Positions 32,354-45,200 of a DNA stretch of 64,000 nucleotides are shown piece by piece; position 1 is the first letter of the stretch, and the number at the start of each line of letters is the position of its first letter. Source of the stretch: Lotus japonicus. Lineage: Eukaryota > Streptophyta > Magnoliopsida > Fabales > Fabaceae. A program made the translations under genes and the position numbers. Where the stretch lies: NCBI RefSeq assembly GCF_012489685.1, contig NC_080043.1, positions 58,674,289-58,738,288 on the forward strand. Reading direction: 5' to 3'. The notes beneath the pieces are model-generated. The model did no database searches, had not been told where the DNA came from, and was given only the letters and a program-made list of their open reading frames with translations.

Positions 32354-33644
32354 TCAGCTTAAGCCTTGAGAATGAAGGTTTGTCCTATTGAATAAGAGAT
32401 ATGTTGAAGTAGTAATAAGGAAAAGGAAAAATAAAAAGACAATTCAGAAAATAACATGCTTTGGGTTCTTGTTCAACTAGTCAATTCAAGTATATCATTC
32501 TAAGCACATGTTCTCATGGATCTCTCCTTGATGATATAGCCTAGTTACTCACTTATTGATTCCTCACATAAGCAATTCTCTCATACAAAAAGCTAAGCCC
32601 AATTCCTTGTGTACTTAGTCATTTATATGGGGTTTTAGATCTTGCAAATTCAGGCCATCAAACACCAACCCTTCCTCTATTCCTAGTAGCAAGCATAGAA
32701 GGGGTAATCCCAAATCGGTTCCCTAATCTATAACAAACTTCCGTTCTGATTATAGAAAAGCAAAAAGCAAGCATGCATACAAGCTTAGATTGATGTTCAG
32801 AAAATGGGATTCAAGGAAAGAAGAAGAACATGTGGGAAAGAACTTAAGATTATAACTTAAAGATGAAAAGTCTTACATGAAAACCAAAGCATAAGAAGAG
32901 AGATTAGCCAAGCATGGCTCTTGCCATGCTTGGCTAAGAACCTGAATTACAAGCTTGGAAGCCCTCTCTCACTCTCCTAGATGATCCTCTACCTCTGAAT
33001 TTTACAAAGTATCCAAAGATATCCAAGGTTACAAAAGAAAATGACTAAAATCCTATTTATAGGCAAAATTCACGAGTTTGGGTTGTTCCGGGCGCTCAGG
33101 CGCCAATTCAGAGCGCCTGAGCGCCAATTCCATGCTGAAAATATGGCCCCTGGAGGTAATTGGCGCCTAGGCGCCAATTAAGCACGCCTAGGCGCCAATT
33201 CTAGAACCCTGGAAAAAGCAATTGGCGCCTAGGCGCCAATGGAGCACGCCTAGGCGCTCTGACTCGCTGGAAAACCTTTTGATCTTCATTTTTACTCCTC
33301 TTTAAGCCTCTTTAAGCCTCCCTTCAATTCTCCAAACCTCTAGACACTCCATCTTCAGCTGTTACAACCTGAGAACTTGATGACAAAGCTAGGAAAATAT
33401 CTAGAAATTCAGAGGTTAGTTTTGCACAAAGGCTCCAAAACAAGTGGAAATTGCCTATGACTCTTAAACTCTAATAGAATGCAACTAAAGCCCTTATAAA
33501 ACTACAAAATTACTAAACTAATGCAAATGCATATATAAAAGTAAAAATGCATGAGAATGCATGAAGCACTACATGAGACACAAGAAAAAGACTCAAAACC
33601 TACAAGGAAATGACCCTAAAAACACTACTAAATCCGGGTCATCA
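32354..33644 (-). mobile_element. Left (3') LTR of element E, major part
   Basis: Continues the LTR whose first 74 bases are at 22245-22318. It is non-coding and contains a cluster of 'ggcgcctaggcgcc' palindromes at 33090-33260. It ends GGGTCATCA at 33644. At 32942-32961 it holds 'ctgaattacaagcttggaag', which is the uninterrupted version of the site where F entered the other LTR. Confidence 0.87.
33090..33260. repeat. Palindromic 'ggcgcctaggcgcc' cluster in the E LTR
   Basis: Six to seven related motifs (gcgctcaggcgcc, gcgcctgagcgcc, ggcgcctaggcgcc) spaced over 170 bases. The 14-base core is a perfect palindrome, and at 33157-33180 it extends to 24 bases. The right LTR has the same cluster at about 46389-46558 with minor changes. 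Confidence 0.88.
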
Positions 33645-35102
33645 CACCACTATACTCAACGACAGCTCGCCCTCGAGCGTCACTAAGATTAGCTTGCCTT
33701 CAAGCACAAAGAATTACTCCCAACACACATGCCAAAAGAGGGATACTGTTTTAGAAAATCGGGGGATCAAGTGAATGTAGTTAGTTCCAAGAGAAAAATT
33801 CAACAATCAACTTCATGCTACTCTTAGATAAAGAAGAATTAGAGTCCACTATGAGAAGCATTTAGAGCTAACATCCTAGTATGAGACAATTGTTTAGTGC
33901 ACTGAGCACACAAGCAAGTTCATAGGTTCTGAGAATCATTTCCTCAAGAGCAACTAAAGTTGACAATGCATTATTGAATGAGACTTCAAAAGGGTTATGA
34001 TGTTGGCTAGGTAAAGCACAAGGTAGGTTGTCCCTAAGGAAGACTAAGGCTGCACAAAATTTGAGTGTGGTCCTTCATGAAAACCGGAGCTTAAAGGAAT
34101 TGATACTTAGCACACAAGTCTCTCAACCCCCTTTTGTTTCAGAATTTTTTCTTTTTTTTTTTGGAACTCCACCCATTCCATGGAGTTCATTTTTTTCTTT
34201 TGACTTTTTTTTTGGAACTCCATCCGGCCATGGAGTTCATCTTTTGAATTTTTGAATTTTTGAATTTTTTTCTTTGGGGCAAGAGACAATTGCATTTTCT
34301 ATAAACTAGCTCCATTGAGAGTTAAGAACCACAACTCCCCATTTTTCCAACCAAACAACCAGCCCAAATAACAAAGGTAACAAAGAATTCTCCATAAGGC
34401 TCAAAAGGGTCAACTAGGGACAAAGATGTTATAAAACAATTTCTGAAGTCCGAGAAAACCTACCAGTCTCAAAAATGCAAGTCTCATAGAGCTACTCTCA
34501 AGGGTGCACCAAATGAAACACAGAACCAAGAAGTGCAAGTGAGTCAGGATCCTCCAGGGAAATTATATAGTGAAGGGTCAAAGATGGACCCTTGTGAACT
34601 CACATCAACTCTATCATCAAGACAACACATAGAAGATCGAAGTCTCTCCCTCTCTTTCCCAAACATACAATCACTCCCCAAAAGAAAGCACAAAGTATCC
34701 ACTTAAAAACATTTTTAAAACCAGCGTCATGTGAGTGAGCAAGACTTGGGAACATGTCATTTGAGTATAAGGAATAAAGACCAAGGTATAAAAGACTCTA
34801 TATAAAAAAAAAATGCATGATAAAAAAGTTAAACAAAATCTATAAAAGAAAAATATGCTAAAAATGCATGGACTAAAATTCAGAGTAAGAAAAGAACCTC
34901 CTTCCAAGTGATTGAGTGCTCCAAGTGTTCTCCACTTTGGCTTTTATTTCCTCAAAAACTAGAAGAAGAAACGTAAAACAGAAAAAAAGCACATGGGTTG
35001 TCTCCCATTCAGCCCTAAGTTATAGTCTTAGGTAGACTATACTTCAAACTCGTAACTCATACCAAAAATCACAAACAATCCCCGGCAACGGCGCCAAAAA
35101 CT
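33645..35102 (-). other. Internal region of element E, non-coding
   Basis: No gag, protease, RT or integrase motif on either strand. It holds a T/A-rich block with two 'tttggaactcca...ccatggagttcat' repeats (34155-34240) and otherwise ordinary AT-rich sequence. Short ORFs (34028-34255, 34671-34907) are low complexity and not supported. I could not find a convincing polypurine tract at the 33645 end. Confidence 0.7.
35079..35096 (-). other. Primer binding site, element E
   Basis: On the minus strand it reads TGGCGCCGTTGCCGGGGA, the tRNA-Asp-type site common in Tat/Athila elements. It is six bases inside the LTR. Confidence 0.85.
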
Positions 35103-35767
35103 TGTTGGAAAATCCGCAAGTGTACGAATCCACCCGGTTTTAATTATCGAACCACAGGGATTATGAGTGACTAAATTCAGCTTAAGCCTTGAGAATGAAG
35201 GTTTGTCTTATTGAATAAGAGATATGTTGAAGTAGTAATAAGGAAAAGGAAAAATAAAAAGACAATTAAGAAAATAACATGCTTTGGGTTCTTGTTCAAC
35301 TAGTCAATTCAAGTACATCATTCTAAGCACATGTTCTCATGGATCTCTTCTTGATGATATAGCCTAGTTACTCACTTATTGATTCCTCACATAAGCAATT
35401 CTCTCATACAAAAAGCTAAGCCCAATTCCTTGTGTACTTAGTCATTTATATGGGGTTTTAGATCATGCAAATTCAGGCCATCAAACCCCAACCCTTCCTC
35501 TATTCCTAGTAGCAAGCATAGAAGGGGTAATCCCAAATCGGTTCCCTAATCTATAACAAACTTCTGTTCTGATTATAGAAAAGCAAAAAGCAAGCATGCA
35601 TACAAGCTTAGATTGATGTTCAGAAAATGGGATTCAAGGAAAGAAGAAGAACATTTGGGAAAGAACTTAAGATTATAACTTAAAGATGAAAAGTCTTACA
35701 TGAAAACCAAAGCATAAGAAGAGAGATTAGCCAAGCATTTGCCATGCTTGGCTAAGAACCTGAATTA
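35103..35767 (-). mobile_element. Right (5') LTR of element E, first part
   Basis: TGTTGGAAAATCC start at 35103, closely matching the left LTR (for example 'gattatgag' in place of 'gattgtgag'). It is cut at 35767 by element F and resumes at 46249. Confidence 0.88.
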
Positions 35768-38700
35768 TGTAAGACCCAAGTTTTTAAGCTTAGAATAAGT
35801 GGAAGAGATTTCCATTTACGATTAGGCTTGATGTATCGTGAAAGGAAACCTGAACGAGAGTTTACCAAATGAAATAAATTTATGAAGGAGAAAGTTCAGG
35901 AAAAGTCAAAGGATTGTATCGAAGTCGATAAAAGTTATAGCACGAACGTTTTACGCTTAAACCTAGGTCAGAAACCCTAGTATATAGCTAATTTTCACTT
36001 TTAGGCACGATGGCAGTTAATTCCAAAAATCTTCAGAGAAATGTTAGAACTTCTCTTTTTCCATATATCACAATCGTTTCGAGGCGAAACTCTAGGATCT
36101 ACGAACGTCCGATTCCAATCATCGGAAGTTTGCCGAAACCGAATCCCTGGTATTTCAAAACCCTAGAATTTTCGACAATGAAGACTTTATCTATTCAGAG
36201 CTTCAAATGAATATTCTACACGCGTACACCCATTTCTCTTGATGATTTCAATCTTTCTTCCGAAGGAAGTTTTCCATTCCGACATTCGATGCAAAAAGCA
36301 ACTTATCGGGTAAAATAGTTTTATACCGACTATGCTTTAGTTGCCAAAAATACAAGGAGACCTCTTTATAGTTTTGGAATTATTTTGCCAAAACATATCT
36401 ATTAATTCACGGAGAATGACGCCAAAAAAATCAGATTCGCGAAACTTTCATTTTCCCGCGAATTTCCAACCTTTATATATAGCAAAGAAAGGAAGAAAAA
36501 CTCAAATTCTCCTCCATTTTCTCTCTTCAAACCCGCGGCCAAGAACAAGGAAGAAGGAAGAAGAGTTTTTGTTCAAACCTTGCTTGATCGTCGATCAATC
36601 AGTTGCTGCTTCAAGGCTTCGAGGTATAGTCGCTAATCCTTACCTCTGATCGCTTTTTCCATAGCTTTTCTGTAGAGTTTTCTGAGTGGATAGTTTATGG
36701 GTTTTTGCAAAACTATCCTGAATCTTTCATTTCTGATTCTAAACCTCTTCTATATGTGCCCAAGATCACTTCTTCCGGATTAGATTTTCCGTTATGTCGC
36801 CGGAATTCCGCCGGAATCAATTTTAGCCTTAAATACCCATTTTTGGAGTTTTTGAGGTAAAGCTTCAACCTTTAGGCTGAAAAACTATCGCCTTAGCTTA
36901 GTGTTAGTAGGATTAGTTGTCATAAACGTCGTTAGTAACGTCCCTGCAAAATTTGGTTTTTGGGATTTCAGTTTTGAAATTTCTAAGTTAAAAATCATGA
37001 CCAAAATACCCCTGCGACAGTTTTCGATCCGATAATTTTTCCGAGTTCAGAATACCCTTAGTTACGGCTAATGATAGCATAGGAACCAAGTTTGATCGAA
37101 CAAAAATCGAGCCCCATAATTACCTAAAGTGGCCGAGCCCTATTAAGGGGGAGGAGGAAAATTTCCTTTTCCGAAAACTTGTCTTTCGCGCTAGATTATC
37201 GTACCTTAGAGTATAGATTACTTCGTGTAACCTTAGTAAGTATCGATAGCTTAGTTCTCGATAGATTCTGATAGTATTTCTGTGACTTTGCTTTAAAGGA
37301 ACTTTTGAGGAATTTCCTGAGGAGCAACGCTTTGCTTGTGAGGAAGAGTTAGAAGATAATCCTGGAGAATCTGCAGGTGAGGGCTTCTCACTGAATCTCT
37401 AGTTAACGCTTAGGGTCGATGTTTCGACATTGTTTACTGTTTATGCACTGGAATTGTGTGTGATTGGAAAATGTTTTCTGAGGCTTCGGCTGACAATGTA
37501 GATGATTCATCTACTGAATGTTTTTGAGATTGTCTTACATGCTATGTGCTATGTGGGTAATCTAGGATGTGTGGTGCATGCTTTATATGCTAAGTGCTAA
37601 GTGTTTATGATGCGATTTATTGATATATGACATGTTGTTGATTGTAATGATTTAAATATGCTCTGTACTGGAATCTGAGATTCTGAATGGTGAGAATAGC
37701 GGGCAGGTCATGCCGATTTTATTTTGAGAGTTTTGAGAAAGTTTGATAGGACGAACGAGGTTCGGGCCTTAATTTTGTTTAGTGGATCGAGACCTCCTCT
37801 GGAAGCGACTTGGGATTGGGAGATCCTGAAAATGTATAAGACTTGCGATAAGACAAAATGGAATCTATTTTATAAAGAAAATTCATAAGACCTTAAATAA
37901 CCTCAAAATCTTTAAGTAATGATAACAACCTCGAAGGAAGGCATTGGAAGTCAAATCATGGTTTTGGAAAAGCGAGGAGTGTCGTCGGATCCAAGTGTTG
38001 AGGAGTTTGGTAAGTTCTGAGTATGTTGGTACTTCTTCGCTCGTTGAGCAATTTGTTAGCCATCCAAGGGATGAGCCGAGAAGCTTCACTGAGGCGTGAG
38101 ACCTTGTGAATGCGGGATACTCCACTGAGGCGTGAGACCTTGTGGAAAGCATGGAACTCCACTGAGGCGTGAGACCTTGTGAGAGCATGAAACTTCACTG
38201 AAGCGTGAGACTTCGTGCAAGTGTGTAAATTCACTGAGGCGTGAGACCTTGTGAAAGCATAAAACTTCACTGAAGCGTGAGACTTTGTGAATGTGTGAGA
38301 CTCCACTGAAGCGTGAGACTTCGTGTGAGCATTGATGACTCGAAGAGTTATCGTGAGTGTTTGCACTCATTTTATGATTATTGTACTTTGTCGCAGAATC
38401 GACTTTTACCTTAGGGTAAGCTTTTAGAAACTTTAATTTACCTAGAACACGTGGCGACGTGTCGAGTGAGGTCGGAGACGTTGTTTGGCAAATCACATTG
38501 CACTCATGCATACATAGGAGGTTAATACACGGCGTGATACCGGACCTCGGTGGATTGGAGGTTAATACACGGCGTGATACCGGACCTCGGTGGATTCCAA
38601 AATGGTCATAAGACCCGGATTTCCGCGTAAGAGCGCTATTAGGCGACTCTTAGTAGCAGACCGAAATGGCAGGCCTTCGGGTATTATGCTGATCTGACTA

Positions 38701-39729
38701 CATGATGATGTTGGAGTAAGAGGCATCACGGGCCGAAATGGCACCACCGTGACTGGTGAAGGGCTGATCCGATGATGTCCATCCGTTCCGGATTGCATAT
38801 TGGTTGACTGGGTTAACCTGCATATCATTTCATGCAACATGCATACTGACATAGTTAATAAGTGTGTTTGATACTTGTTAGTTCTACTTGATGCATGTTA
38901 ACTGTGATTTACAGTCGTTATATTCTTTGTGGAAATATGCAACCCTAGGATGTTATCCCTAGCTATAAGCCTAAGTGGCTATCCTCTTATCTATATCTAT
39001 TGGTGATATTATTTATGTAATTCTTTGGAGTTGACCCTCGCGTCTTCTGTGTGTGCTTTGGCGAACAAACGCCCTTTGTCAGATGTCTTTGGCGGGCTGA
39101 TTCATGATGGTTCACCCTTCGGGGGGAACTAGAGTTGAGATGCTGGAACAGGAGCGCATCGCGGTAGCGAGAGGAGGACGGATGGTGTACTTAGACTAGA
39201 TCGTTCTGAATTCAGGTTCGGGCGACGATCATGCTAGCATGTAGGTTTTAGTGCTGGTGTGAACTCCTCGAGATGGGATTAGTGTAGGAGTAGAGTCTTA
39301 GCTCTGAACGTCATTTGTTTTCCTTGGGGACAGGGTAGTTTCCCACCTATAGCTTTTTGTGTGGTTTCGTTACGGGAATCACAGAGAGTTGGTTGGACTT
39401 AGGAAGTCTTGTTTCAGGCCGATGGGCCAGCTTATTCTCATTTTGAGGGATAGTGTTGCGGACACTTAACCTTTTCTTTTGGTTTGTACTTTTGCCTACG
39501 GGCGCTACTCTTCTATTACCCGTCACTGGAGGTTCACTCGTGACGAGGTTGCTACTTACAGCGGGGGCTGTTTATATATTGTATATTAGTTTTATTACTT
39601 TTCGCACTTGGGTTTTATTTATTTCAGTCTTGTCTTAGTTATAATCGGAAAAAAAAATATATTCACGTTTTTCCGCATTAAGTTTACTTTTGGTTACTAA
39701 AGTGACGCCACCGAAATCGGGGTGTTACA
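35768..39729 (+). mobile_element. 5' LTR of element F (3962 bp)
   Basis: Starts TGTAAGACCCAAGTTTTTAA and ends AATCGGGGTGTTACA. It contains a TATA-like 'tttatatatagc' near 36472, and the 'cactgaggcgtgagacc' array at 38089-38330. It also has a direct duplication of 'ggaggttaatacacggcgtg' (38517 and 38556). It is the reference for the LTR fragments at 1-8758. Confidence 0.92.
38089..38330 (+). repeat. 'cactgaggcgtgagacc' array in the F 5' LTR
   Basis: Eight diverged units of about 30-36 bases; the same array is at 44603-44844 in the 3' LTR. The open minus-strand frames across it are repeat products. Confidence 0.88.
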
Positions 39730-39732
39730 TTG

Positions 39733-39744
39733 TGGTATCAGAGC
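39733..39744 (+). other. Primer binding site, element F
   Basis: TGGTATCAGAGC, initiator tRNA-Met type, three bases after the LTR. Confidence 0.9.
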
Positions 39745-39942
39745 ACGGTCGAGTCTTTCGGGAGTTGTTGGGGAATAGGTCTTCTGTGCTAGGTTGTGTG
39801 ACTCTGCAAAGAGTGAAAATTGATTGTCTGCAAGCGATTTTTCGCTTAAAAATTGATTGAAGTTATTGCTTAATCATAGTGTATAGTTATACTAGATGCT
39901 ATCTTATGATGAGTACTAACTGTTTGTTTAACTTAACAGAAC

Positions 39943-41157
39943 ATGGTGAATACTAATCAGCTAGCTGAGATGATGGCCACTATGGCCCAAGCGGTAACAG
40001 CGCAGGCCCAAGCGGTAACAGCACAGGCAAATGATAATGCCATGAGGCGTGCTACTGAAGAAGCACGTGAACAGCATCAACGTCAGAGAGAGATAACTCT
40101 GGACCAAAACAAAGGCCTCAATGACTTCAGGAGGCAAAACCCACCAAAGTTCTCTGGTGGTACTGACCCAGACAAAGCGGATCTCTGGATTCAGGAAATC
40201 GAGAAGATATTCGGCGTACTACAAACTGCTGAGGGTGCCAAAGTGGGCATGGCGACTTATCTGCTACTCGGGGATGCTGAGTACTGGTGGAAGGGCACCA
40301 GAGGAATTATGGAAGACAATCACGAGGAGATAAGCTGGAACTCATTCCGGACCGCATTCTTGGAAAAGTATTTTCCAACAAGTGCTCGGGATGAGCGGGA
40401 GTCACAATTTCTGACACTCCGTCAGGGAGGTATGTCAGTACCGGAATTTGCTTCAAAGCTGGAATCTTTGGCGAAGCATTTTCAATTCTTTCATGATCAT
40501 GTGAATGAGCGCTACATGTGCAAGCGCTTTGTAAATGGACTGAGGCCTGATATTGAGGACTCAGTGAGGCCGCTGGGAATCATGCGATTCCAGTCGTTGG
40601 TTGAGAAAGCCACGGAAGTGGAACTGATGAAGAACCGGAGAATGAACCGGACTGGAACTGGAGGGCCGATGAGGTCGGGCTCTCAAAATTTTCAGGGCAG
40701 AGAGAAATTACAGAGCAGGGGGCCATATCAGCGTCCTGCTGGAAAAGGATTTACTTCAGGATCTTACAGACCCATGACGGGTACTGCTGGAGGTTCCGGA
40801 GATCAGACTTTGAAGAAGGAGATGACATGTTTCAGATGTGGGGAGCCGGGGCATTATGCTAATGCTTGTCCCGACAAGAGGCCCAAGTGCTTTAATTGTA
40901 ACAAAATGGGGCATAATGCTGGTCAGTGCAGAACACCCAAGACGGAGCCAACCGTGAACACTGCTCGTGGAAAGCGTCCTGCTGCTAAAGCAAGAGTTTA
41001 CACCATGGACGGTGAGAGAGCTGAGGGGTTTGTCAGAGGAGAGCGCAAGAACGATGGTAACCTTCTAACCATTCCTTCTCATTTCAGTATAATATATTCC
41101 ATTACTCTCGTAGCGTGTGCAAACACACCTAACTTATTTATACTGTCTAAGCTTTGA
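39943..41157 (+). CDS. gag: Chromovirus gag, element F, with truncated read-through
   Basis: A 404-residue frame starting MVNTNQLAEMMATMAQAV. The retrotransposon gag (capsid) domain lies at about 65-205 (PPKFSGGTDPDKADLWIQEI, WNSFRTAFLEKYFP, FVNGLRPDI). A basic Gly/Arg-rich segment follows, then two CCHC knuckles near 299-312 (CFRCGEPGHYANAC) and 319-332 (CFNCNKMGHNAGQC). The 'RVYTMDGERAEGFVRGE' that usually leads into the protease is present near 350. The frame then enters unrelated sequence (about 41060) and ends, so the protease DSG is missing. Gag itself looks complete. Confidence 0.88.
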   Translation: MVNTNQLAEMMATMAQAVTAQAQAVTAQANDNAMRRATEEAREQHQRQREITLDQNKGLNDFRRQNPPKFSGGTDPDKADLWIQEIEKIFGVLQTAEGAKVGMATYLLLGDAEYWWKGTRGIMEDNHEEISWNSFRTAFLEKYFPTSARDERESQFLTLRQGGMSVPEFASKLESLAKHFQFFHDHVNERYMCKRFVNGLRPDIEDSVRPLGIMRFQSLVEKATEVELMKNRRMNRTGTGGPMRSGSQNFQGREKLQSRGPYQRPAGKGFTSGSYRPMTGTAGGSGDQTLKKEMTCFRCGEPGHYANACPDKRPKCFNCNKMGHNAGQCRTPKTEPTVNTARGKRPAAKARVYTMDGERAEGFVRGERKNDGNLLTIPSHFSIIYSITLVACANTPNLFILSKL

Positions 41158-42280
41158 CCCTATAGTTATTACGCCTATTAACACCTTATTTGACCGTAGC
41201 TCGTATTTTAGCTATAGAAATTACACGAGGTTTAGAATAACACGGTAAACCTAGAAAGTAGTTTTGCACCAATGCATTTAAAAGGAAGCTAGGAGCTGAA
41301 GAATGAATCTCATAGAGATTTCTTATGGATAGTATACGTATGATGTCGAGGGCGTGTAGTTCCGTAGCGGAATCGTTGAGGATGTGAGGTCAGGATATTT
41401 GTGACTATTGGATGATAGGAACTCATTGACTGTTCCAGTGGGTTTTTCTAAATTTCACCTTCGATGTATTAGGCTTGATCAACTTAATATTGAGGGGGTA
41501 ATATTCGGAATCAGAGCTGGCTATGGACTTTGATAGAAGGATTGGTAAGATTAACTTGATTGGATCGAGGATTAGTCGAGCTGGGAGGAAAAAGTTCGCA
41601 TTAAGTATAAGTTCTCTTGCGGAGGAGATATAGTTTGAAGAAATGGATATTCATTTAGGAAGCATTGAAGAATTAACGGACATTGGAGGTCCAAACTTGG
41701 TGAAGGTTCAGGTTTTAAGTCTATGAATTGTTGCCTTAAGTTTCTAGGACTCGAAGTTGGTTAGAATTTAATAGAGAGATTAAGAAGTTGATTGACGAGA
41801 TGGTGATCAAGTTACAAAAAAGGGAAGTGTTAGTATTAAGATGAACACTTGAGGTTGTCATATTTGGACAAGTTGCTTAAAGTCTAAGAGTGAATGAAAC
41901 TTGTTATGGATTTCGGTGATACAAGCTAGAGATTAGCGAGTGAATTTTGCTAAGTGGAATGAGAATCTTAGGGTAAAGATTGACTTCAGAAGCTGGAGAT
42001 CATATTCGAGTAAGAGTTTTATTGGTGTTATCATTGATGATTGTAGTTAAACCTCGGCAAGTTGAAAGATGATATGTCTGTTGAGACGCCGTTGGTCAAC
42101 CTTGGGACTAGAAGAGTGAAACAATCGAAGAGAAAACAGAGTGTTTTAGTGAAAATTATTTGGAATAAAGACACGGACGGTGTTACGTGAGAGTTAGAGG
42201 AAAAGATCAAGGAATAATATCCAGAGCTTTTACTGAACCCTAAGTTTCGAGGACGAAACTTTCTTTTTGGAGGGTAGTAA
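41158..42280 (+). other. Element F 3' internal region, no pol
   Basis: No RT, integrase or chromodomain motif on either strand. Traces of degraded sequence run up to 'cctaagtttcgaggacgaaac' (42239-42259) and a purine-rich 'tttttggagggtagtaa' just before the LTR, which is the probable polypurine tract. Otherwise I see nothing. Confidence 0.65.
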
Positions 42281-45200
42281 TGTAAGACCCAAGTTTTTAA
42301 GCTTAGAATAAGTGGAAGAGATTTCCATTTACGATTAGGCTTGATGTATCGTGAAAGGAAACCTGAACGAGAGTTTACCAAATGAAATAAATTTATGAAG
42401 GAGAAAGTTCAAGAAAAGTCAAAGGATTGTATCGAAGTCGATAAAAGTTATAGCACGAACGTTTTACGCTTAAACCTAGGTCAGAAACCCTAGTATATAG
42501 CTAATTTTCACTTTTAGGCACGATGGCAGTTAATTCCAAAAATCTTCAGAGAAATGTTAGAACTTCTCTTTTTCCATATATCACAATCGTTTCGAGGCGA
42601 AACTCTAGGATCTACGAACGTCCGATTCCAATCATCGGAAGTTTGCCGAAACCGAATCCCTGGTATTTCAAAACCCTAGAATTTCTCGACAATGAAGACT
42701 TTATCTATTCAGAGCTTCAAATGAATATTCTACACGCGTACACCCATTTCTCTTGATGATTTCAATCTTTCTTCTGAAGGAAGTTTTGCATTCCGACATT
42801 CGATGCAAAAAGCAACTTATCGGGTAAAATAGTTTTATACCGACTATGCTTTAGTTGCCAAAAATACAAGGAGACCTCTTTATAGTTTTGGAATTATTTT
42901 GCCAAAACATATCTATTAATTCACGGAGAATGACGCCAAAAAAATCAGATTCGCGAAACTTTCATTTTCCCGCGAATTTCCAACCTTTATATATAGCAAA
43001 GAAAGGAAGAAAAACTCAAATTCTCCTCCATTTTCTCTCTTCAAACCCGCGGCCAAGAACAAGGAAGAAGGAAGAAGAGTTTTTGTTCAAACCTTGCTTG
43101 ATCGTCGATCAATCAGTTGCTGCTTCAAGGCTTCGAGGTATAGTCGCTAATCCTTACCTCTGATCGCTTTTTCCATAGCTTTTCTGTAGAGTTTTCTGAG
43201 TGGATAGTTTATGGGTTTTTGAAAAACTATCCTGAATCTTTCATTTCTGATTCTAAACCTCTTCTATATGTGCCCAAGATCACTTCTGCCGGATTAGATT
43301 TTCCGTTATGTCGCCGGAATTCCGCCGGAATCAATTTTAGCCTTAAATACCCATTTTTGGAGTTTTTGAGGTAAAGCTTCAACCTTTAGGCTGAAAAACT
43401 ATCGCCTTAGCTTAGTGTTAGTAGGATTAGTTGTCATAAACGTCGTTAGTAACGTCCCTGCAAAATTTGGTTTTTGGGATTTCAGTTTTGAAATTTCTAA
43501 GTTAAAAATCATGACCAAAATACCCCTGCGACAGTTTTCGATCCGATAATTTTTCCGAGTTCAGAATACCCTTAGTTACGGCTAATGATAGCATAGGAAC
43601 CAAGTTTGATCGAACAAAAATCGAGCCCCACAATTACCTAAAGTGGCCGAGCCCTATTAAGGGGGAGGAGGAAAATTTCCTTTTCCGAAAACTTGTCTTT
43701 CGCGCTAGATTATCGTACCTTAGAGTATAGATTACTTCGTGTAACCTTAGTAAGTATCGATAGCTTAGTTCTCGATAGATTCTGATAGTATTTCTGTGAC
43801 TTTGCTTTAAAGGAACTTTTGAGGAATTTCCTGAGGAGCAACGCTTTGCTTGTGAGGAAGAGTTAGAAGATAATCCTGGAGAATCTGCAGGTGAGGGCTT
43901 CTCACTGAATCTCTAGTTAACGCTTAGGGTCGATGTTTCGACATTGTTTACTGTTTATGCACTGGAATTGTGTGTGATTGGAAAATGTTTTCTGAGGCTT
44001 CGGCTGACAATGTAGATGATTCATCTACTGAATGTTTTTGAGATTGTCTTACATGCTATGTGCTATGTGGGTAATCTAGGATGTGTGGTGCATGCTTTAT
44101 ATGCTAAGTGCTAAGTGTTTATGATGCGATTTATTGATATATGACATGTTGTTGATTGTGATGATTTAAATATGCTCTGTACTGGAATCTGAGATTCTGA
44201 ATGGTGAGAATAGCGGGCAGGTCATGCCGATTTTATTTTGAGAGTTTTGAGAAAGTTTGATAGGACGAACGAGGTTCGGGCCTTAATTTTGTTTAGTGGA
44301 TCGAGACCTCCTCTGGAAGCGACTTGGGATTGGGAGATCCTGAAAATGTATAAGACTTGCGATAAGACAAAATGGAATCTATTTTATAAAGAAAATTCAT
44401 AAGACCTTAAATAACCTCAAAATCTTTAAGTAATGATAACAACCTCGAAGGAAGGCATTGGAAGTCAAATCATGGTTTTGGAAAAGCGAGGAGTGTCGTC
44501 GGATCCAAGTGTTGAGGAGTTTGGTAAGTTCTGAGTATGTTGGTACTTCTTCGCTCGTTGAGCAATTTGTTAGCCATCCAAGGGATGAGCCGAGAAGCTT
44601 CACTGAGGCGTGAGACCTTGTGAATGCGGGATACTCCACTGAGGCGTGAGACCTTGTGGAAAGCATGGAACTCCACTGAGGCGTGAGACCTTGTGAGAGC
44701 ATGAAACTTCACTGAAGCGTGAGACTTCGTGCAAGTGTGTAAATTCACTGAGGCGTGAGACCTTGTGAAAGCATAAAACTTCACTGAAGCGTGAGACTTT
44801 GTGAATGTGTGAGACTCCACTGAAGCGTGAGACTTCGTGTGAGCATTGATGACTCGAAGAGTTATCGTGAGTGTTTGCACTCATTTTATGATTATTGTAC
44901 TTTGTCGCAGAATCGACTTTTACCTTAGGGTAAGCTTTTAGAAACTTTAATTTACCTAGAACACGTGGCGACGTGTCGAGTGAGGTCGGAGACGTTGTTT
45001 GGCAAATCACATTGCACTCATGCATACATAGGAGGTTAATACACGGCGTGATACCGGACCTCGGTGGATTGGAGGTTAATACACGGCGTGATACCGGACC
45101 TCGGTGGATTCCAAAATGGTCATAAGACCCGGATTTCCGCGTAAGAGCGCTATTAGGCGACTCTTAGTAGCAGACCGAAATGGCAGGCCTTCGGGTATTA

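Noticed and set aside
36010..36649. Plus-strand ORFs at 36010 and 36341 duplicated at 42523 and 42855
   Set aside because: Duplication is due to the LTR pair, not to selection. No domain; diverged relatives at 1-500 do not keep the frames.
37883..38511. Minus-strand ORFs of 101-141 residues in the F LTR (repeated at 44397-45025)
   Set aside because: They arise from the 'cactgaggcgtgagacc' array inside a non-coding LTR. The second set is the same LTR copied.
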